A DNA stretch of 10,065 nt, taken from Verrucomicrobiota bacterium. Its GTDB lineage: Bacteria; Chlamydiota; Chlamydiia; Chlamydiales; Rhabdochlamydiaceae. The notes under the pieces were generated by a model that saw only the letters and a program-made list of their open reading frames with translations, was not told the origin of the DNA and searched no databases. The translations under genes and the position numbers were made by a program. This document shows positions 8,001-10,065 of this stretch, piece by piece (positions within the stretch are counted from its first letter, which is position 1; every line of letters begins with the position of its first letter). The stretch covers positions 1 to 10,065 of the forward strand of contig CAJCIW010000125.1 of NCBI GenBank assembly GCA_903970455.1. The letters run 5' to 3'.

Positions 8001-8132
8001 TTCCAACTGCATCGGGATTATATCGTCCACGAAGTTCTCGCCACCCAAGTGCAATTTGATTGCAGCGACGGCACAGAGTGGGACCTCAACGGGGAACCCA
8101 CACTCATCGCTTTAACTCTCAGCGTTATTTAA
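5013..8132 (+). CDS. ileS: Isoleucyl-tRNA synthetase, eukaryote-like KMSKR type
   Basis: Cytoplasmic class I synthetase that charges tRNA-Ile using ATP and isoleucine. The 1039 residues are about the length I recall for C. trachomatis IleS, with matching N-terminal blocks (FSFYDGPPFATGLPHYGH, GWDCHGLPVE). Visible landmarks are the HIGH motif as HYGH (54-57), the editing (CP1) domain with WTTTPWTLPSN (222-232) and VHSAPAFGEVD (321-331), where D331 is the probable editing aspartate, and the KMSKS loop as KMSKR (591-595). A helical anticodon-binding region follows from about 680. No C-terminal Cys-rich zinc finger is seen, unlike the E. coli-type enzyme. KMSKR and this end are typical of the eukaryotic-like bacterial group, which is often insensitive to mupirocin. 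The start at 5013 fits homologues although no Shine-Dalgarno precedes it. It converges on lepB; the only hairpin just after the stop (GGGCAA/TTGCCC, 8155-8181) lacks a T-run. Confidence 0.97.
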   Translation: MFEPNQKESIPQREERILDFWQKERIFEKTLEETRNKPNFSFYDGPPFATGLPHYGHILTGTIKDVVLRYKTMKGNYVIRRFGWDCHGLPVENEIEKAKELSGASSIEAFGIAAFNEECRSIVFRYTEEWKQVVARMARWVSFENTYHTMDLKYMESVWWVFSQLYEKGLVYEGFKVMPFSARLGTPLSNFEANLNYKEVDDPSLTVQFELADEPNTSLLIWTTTPWTLPSNLAVMAKKGMEYVKVKERASGRQFILAASRLPFYFKNREEYDLVSTFTGDSLAGKRYKPLFPYFAARAQQNAFRVILEESLSGEEGTGLVHSAPAFGEVDFFACAREGIELVNPVDTNGKFTHEVPDLAGLFVKDADKEIIRRLKSEKKVFHHGQVRHRYPFCWRSDTPLIYKAVSTWFVAVEKIKEKLLAANQKIHWVPEHIKEGRFGKWLENARDWAVSRNRYWGTPIPIWRSEDGEVLVISSIKELEEKSGEKITDLHRHFIDGLVVTHKGKAFHRITEVFDCWFESGSMPYAQDHYPFENKEEMPKRFPADFIAEGLDQTRGWFYTLTVLAAALFDKPAFKNVIVNGIILAEDGQKMSKRLKNYPEPKVVVDRYGADAVRLYLLNSPAVYGEDLRFSERGVELVLRQVLIPFWNAFVFLSTYAKIYHWEPTSENFPEPQAEIDCWILSRLQKLVLDVTNGMDTYQLNLAVEPLVGFIDQLTNWYIRRSRARFWSEEASRDREEAFETLYTVLLTLAKVAAPFVPFASDAIYLQLKGKTALSSVHLCDFPQALQKLRDEKLEKEMGYVQEVVSLGHALRKEHKLKVRQPLAKAYLISPNPDVLSALQAKKHLIADELNVKEVEFEANEAAFVTIVVKPNFRVLGKKVGKGMNAAQAAIQALPPNQLSTLLKGGTAEIVVDGQSIQLTGEDVAIERKVKEGLVAATSQELTIALDTALNEQLLLEGLAREIVNKINTMRRELGYSVTDRIVIQLKTTERVKKAFQLHRDYIVHEVLATQVQFDCSDGTEWDLNGEPTLIALTLSVI

Positions 8133-8194
8133 CGGGAACAGGGAAGAGGAGAGCGGGCAACGCTGCACCCTTCTATTGCCCATAACTCTATGCA

Positions 8195-8392
8195 GCTCTT
8201 ATTCAACGCAGAGTCGCAAAGCCACTGAGACGCCTCGGAATTTACTTGGATTTTTGTGAGGAAGAAAGAGAAGTGCAATCCTATGCTTAACTTTGGTTTG
8301 TAACTCTTGATTTTCTCCCTAAAATTAAAGTAAATGCCGAGGGATTTTAATGCCTCGGTATTTACCTTTGCGACTCTGCGTTGAATAAGAGC
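8195..8392. repeat. 198-bp inverted-repeat element with perfect 27-bp ends (MITE-like)
   Basis: The first 27 bases (8195-8221, beginning GCTCTTATTCAACGC) are repeated exactly in reverse complement at 8366-8392. Inside, CCTCGGAATTTAC (8233-8245) is inverted relative to 8330-8342 with one mismatch, and this second similarity continues: 8233-8263 matches the reverse complement of 8312-8342 at 25 of 31 positions. The element is thus close to one long imperfect hairpin with a central part (about 8264-8311) lacking clear pairing. It encodes no protein of note. The CGCAGAGTCGCAAAG portion resembles CGCAGAG-rich intergenic repeats that I recall from various bacteria. No clear target-site duplication flanks it (left TGCA, right GTGC). 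A non-autonomous mobile repeat or a strong structural element between convergent genes both fit. Confidence 0.75.
8321..8365 (-). terminator. Probable lepB terminator inside the repeat element
   Basis: Read on the minus strand, arms 8353-8365 and 8330-8342 form a 13-position stem with one mismatch (GTAAATACCGAGG against CCTCGGCATTTAC) and a 10-base loop, followed by the U-rich TTTAATTTT (8329-8321). It lies about 80 bases past the lepB stop. The tail is interrupted by AA, so termination may be partial. On the plus strand the same hairpin has only a poor T-tract (CTTTG), so it is less suited to ending ileS. Confidence 0.55.
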
Positions 8393-8443
8393 GTGCTAAG
8401 ACGGGTAATAGGATCCGTTAACGTGCCCGCTCCAGTGTTCCGG

Positions 8444-10065
8444 TTATTTAATCTTCAACGGCAAATGGTTCCGTTTGCGCCAATAAATTGTCCCGACGCC
8501 GATGCTGATCGCTGCGAGTATCCAAACAATCGTTCGTGGAAAATTAAAGAAAGGATAGGCGATTTGATTGGGAGCTCCCCAGCGAGGGCCGGGCGGCCAA
8601 AAGATGAATTCGGGGCCGCCGCGCAAATTGGTTTCGGGAACAAACCCGAATTCCCGGCTGTCGGCGCTCATCGCATGGTTGTCGCCTAAAACGAGGTACA
8701 TGTGGGGCGGGATCAGAATCCCATTTTGCCGAATGAGATTAAGATCTAGCTGTCCATCGCTGGTAAGGGGAGGACCGGAATCCTTGAAAGGCTGATAGGG
8801 GGCCTGAGGATTCGAGACCTCTTTTCTTAAGTTCTCTCTTTGTAAGAAACCCGTCAATGTCGTGTCATTTGCGCTTAGGATCGGAGCGCCCAGAAGATAC
8901 AAATCTCCCCGCCAGAAATATGTGTAGCGTGCAGGGACCAAACGCTGGTTTTTAACCTGTGGAGAAAAACGGGTGTCCCATTCGATGCCTAAGTTAAAGA
9001 AAAGTTGTACTTTAGCAGGATCAAACCGATAAATAGGATGGGAGGGGGGAAGTTCTTTCGTGATCCCTTGCCATAAAACCTTATAGGCTTTTCCTTCATA
9101 AAACTCATAACACCCATCTGGGACGTTGTCGAGGCGAGGGAAAAAAACTGTTCCCGAAGAATTTTTAGAATCCATTCCATAGCGGTAAGCCAATCCGTTT
9201 TTGACGACGAAGCGGGCTGTGTACATATTTTCGAAGAGCGTTTTCAACTGGGCTTCCTGGAGCGGAATAATCGACGTGCTCAGCCCGATGGAAGGGCGCA
9301 GCCTGCCCATTTCATCCCTGATCAGCTTTGCATTAAGTAGAGAGGGATGATGGCGGATTTCGAGATAGAGAACGCCGTTTTCCATGGTGGAAGGATTTTG
9401 ATCGGTGAGGTTTTTAACTTGATCTCGGGTCAACAGGCGTACCATGCCGAAATTCTTAAATCCCCATAAATCTCCGTAATCAGCAACAGGAGGAGCCCCC
9501 GGCATATGGATGGAAGGGGGAACGATCATGTCTCCATGGACGGTGCCATTAGGTCTCATGTGGAGTTGGACAACAGGCTCGTTCATTTGATAGATGATGG
9601 CAGGTGTATAGATTCCTCCAACAGGGCTAGGGGGAACAGAGAGCTTCCGGTCAAAATCGATAAAGGGAATATGCTCAATTTCTTCCAGCTGTTCGATTTG
9701 CAGCTCATCGGAAATATCCCGTTCGTCAGCATCGATGCCGTAAATCTCTCCTCCGTAAAAATAGAGCACGTCGCCGGGTTTGCCGATCAACCGTTTCACA
9801 TATTGTTTCTTGCCCGGGAAAAGGTAGAAATACATTGTGTCGACATCGCGGATGTCCATGTTTTCTCCGGTGAAGACGACGATGCTATTTCTCTGCACAA
9901 GGGCTGGATCGAAATAAAATTCGGCGGGCTTTAAGGGAATGTTGATTCCGAAATCTGTTTTCGAGACGACCAAACGGTCGTGTTCTTTAAATGTCGGACG
10001 CATCGAGCCCGAAGGGATTTCATAGAATTCAAACCACATCGTTCTAACAAGCACAGCCACAAACA
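8444..10065 (-). CDS. lepB: Signal peptidase I, chlamydial large form (N-terminal part outside window)
   Basis: Inner-membrane serine protease that removes signal peptides from exported proteins with a Ser/Lys dyad. The frame is open to the window edge. Numbering from the GTG at 10058-10060, which is probably internal, 538 residues are visible. The catalytic serine lies in PSGSM (S19), right after the end of a membrane segment. The catalytic lysine lies in YVKR (K89, YVKRLIGKPGD). Box E is GDNHAMSADSR (459-469). About 370 residues separate K89 from box E, far more than in E. coli LepB, as is characteristic of the roughly 630-residue chlamydial enzymes. Within that insert ADYGDLWGFKNFGMVRLL resembles chlamydial LepB from memory. 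A hydrophobic segment (511-527) followed by RKR suggests a second, C-terminal membrane anchor. About 90-100 N-terminal residues should lie beyond the right edge. It converges with ileS. Confidence 0.95.
   Translation of the reverse strand, partial: FVAVLVRTMWFEFYEIPSGSMRPTFKEHDRLVVSKTDFGINIPLKPAEFYFDPALVQRNSIVVFTGENMDIRDVDTMYFYLFPGKKQYVKRLIGKPGDVLYFYGGEIYGIDADERDISDELQIEQLEEIEHIPFIDFDRKLSVPPSPVGGIYTPAIIYQMNEPVVQLHMRPNGTVHGDMIVPPSIHMPGAPPVADYGDLWGFKNFGMVRLLTRDQVKNLTDQNPSTMENGVLYLEIRHHPSLLNAKLIRDEMGRLRPSIGLSTSIIPLQEAQLKTLFENMYTARFVVKNGLAYRYGMDSKNSSGTVFFPRLDNVPDGCYEFYEGKAYKVLWQGITKELPPSHPIYRFDPAKVQLFFNLGIEWDTRFSPQVKNQRLVPARYTYFWRGDLYLLGAPILSANDTTLTGFLQRENLRKEVSNPQAPYQPFKDSGPPLTSDGQLDLNLIRQNGILIPPHMYLVLGDNHAMSADSREFGFVPETNLRGGPEFIFWPPGPRWGAPNQIAYPFFNFPRTIVWILAAISIGVGTIYWRKRNHLPLKIK

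Noticed and set aside
8155..8181. GGGCAA/TTGCCC hairpin as an ileS terminator
   Set aside because: The stem is only 6 bp with a 15-base loop and no T-run follows, so it does not meet the usual form of an intrinsic terminator.
8381..8689. 102-codon plus-strand frame starting inside the right arm of the repeat
   Set aside because: It begins in repeat DNA and runs antisense into the lepB C-terminus, with no ribosome site.
9506..9934. 142-codon plus-strand open frame
   Set aside because: It lies entirely antisense to lepB, whose catalytic motifs are intact, and its translation shows no recognisable domain.
1..10065. CRISPR arrays, phage attachment sites, transposase genes, toxin-antitoxin pairs
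   Set aside because: I saw no regularly spaced direct DNA repeats, no integrase or transposase motifs, and no paired small genes.

Overview
The window looks like chromosomal DNA of a member of the Chlamydiae, probably an environmental lineage outside Chlamydiaceae. Three things point there. The tmRNA ends closely match, from memory, those of Chlamydia trachomatis. The isoleucyl-tRNA synthetase is the eukaryote-like KMSKR type used by chlamydiae. The signal peptidase I is the oversized chlamydial form with a large insertion. From memory, ileS and lepB are also neighbours in C. trachomatis (CT019/CT020). Genus cannot be fixed from the sequence.

Layout. 1-3131: a well-formed promoter drives a 1022-residue secreted protein. 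It has a signal peptide, an N-terminal outer-membrane barrel of the intimin/invasin (inverse autotransporter, type Ve) kind, and a long right-handed beta-helix passenger of about 20 Asn-Thr rungs. 3132-3503: no convincing gene; several inverted repeats, a short minus-strand open frame, and the tmRNA terminator. 3504-3870 (minus): ssrA, the transfer-messenger RNA, apparently encoding the short tag DNSEELLAA. 3871-4127: the tmRNA -10 box and a candidate promoter for the next gene. 4128-4970 (plus): an unrecognised protein with two or three hydrophobic segments. 5013-8132 (plus): complete ileS. 8133-8443: an intergenic stretch dominated by a 198-bp element with perfect 27-bp terminal inverted repeats, which also supplies a likely lepB terminator. 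8444-10065 (minus): lepB, missing its N-terminal region beyond the right edge.

How the genes relate. ileS (translation), ssrA (rescue of stalled ribosomes) and lepB (release of exported proteins from the inner membrane) are housekeeping genes. The surface protein would be exported by Sec, cut by a signal peptidase such as the LepB here, and assembled in the outer membrane. This is a shared pathway, not evidence of an operon. ileS and lepB converge. The unknown gene and ileS are co-directional with a 42-bp gap and could be cotranscribed.

No dedicated new multi-gene system is visible. The points most worth following are the barrel plus beta-helix architecture, the 198-bp inverted-repeat element with competing hairpins, and the short Asp-initiated tmRNA tag.
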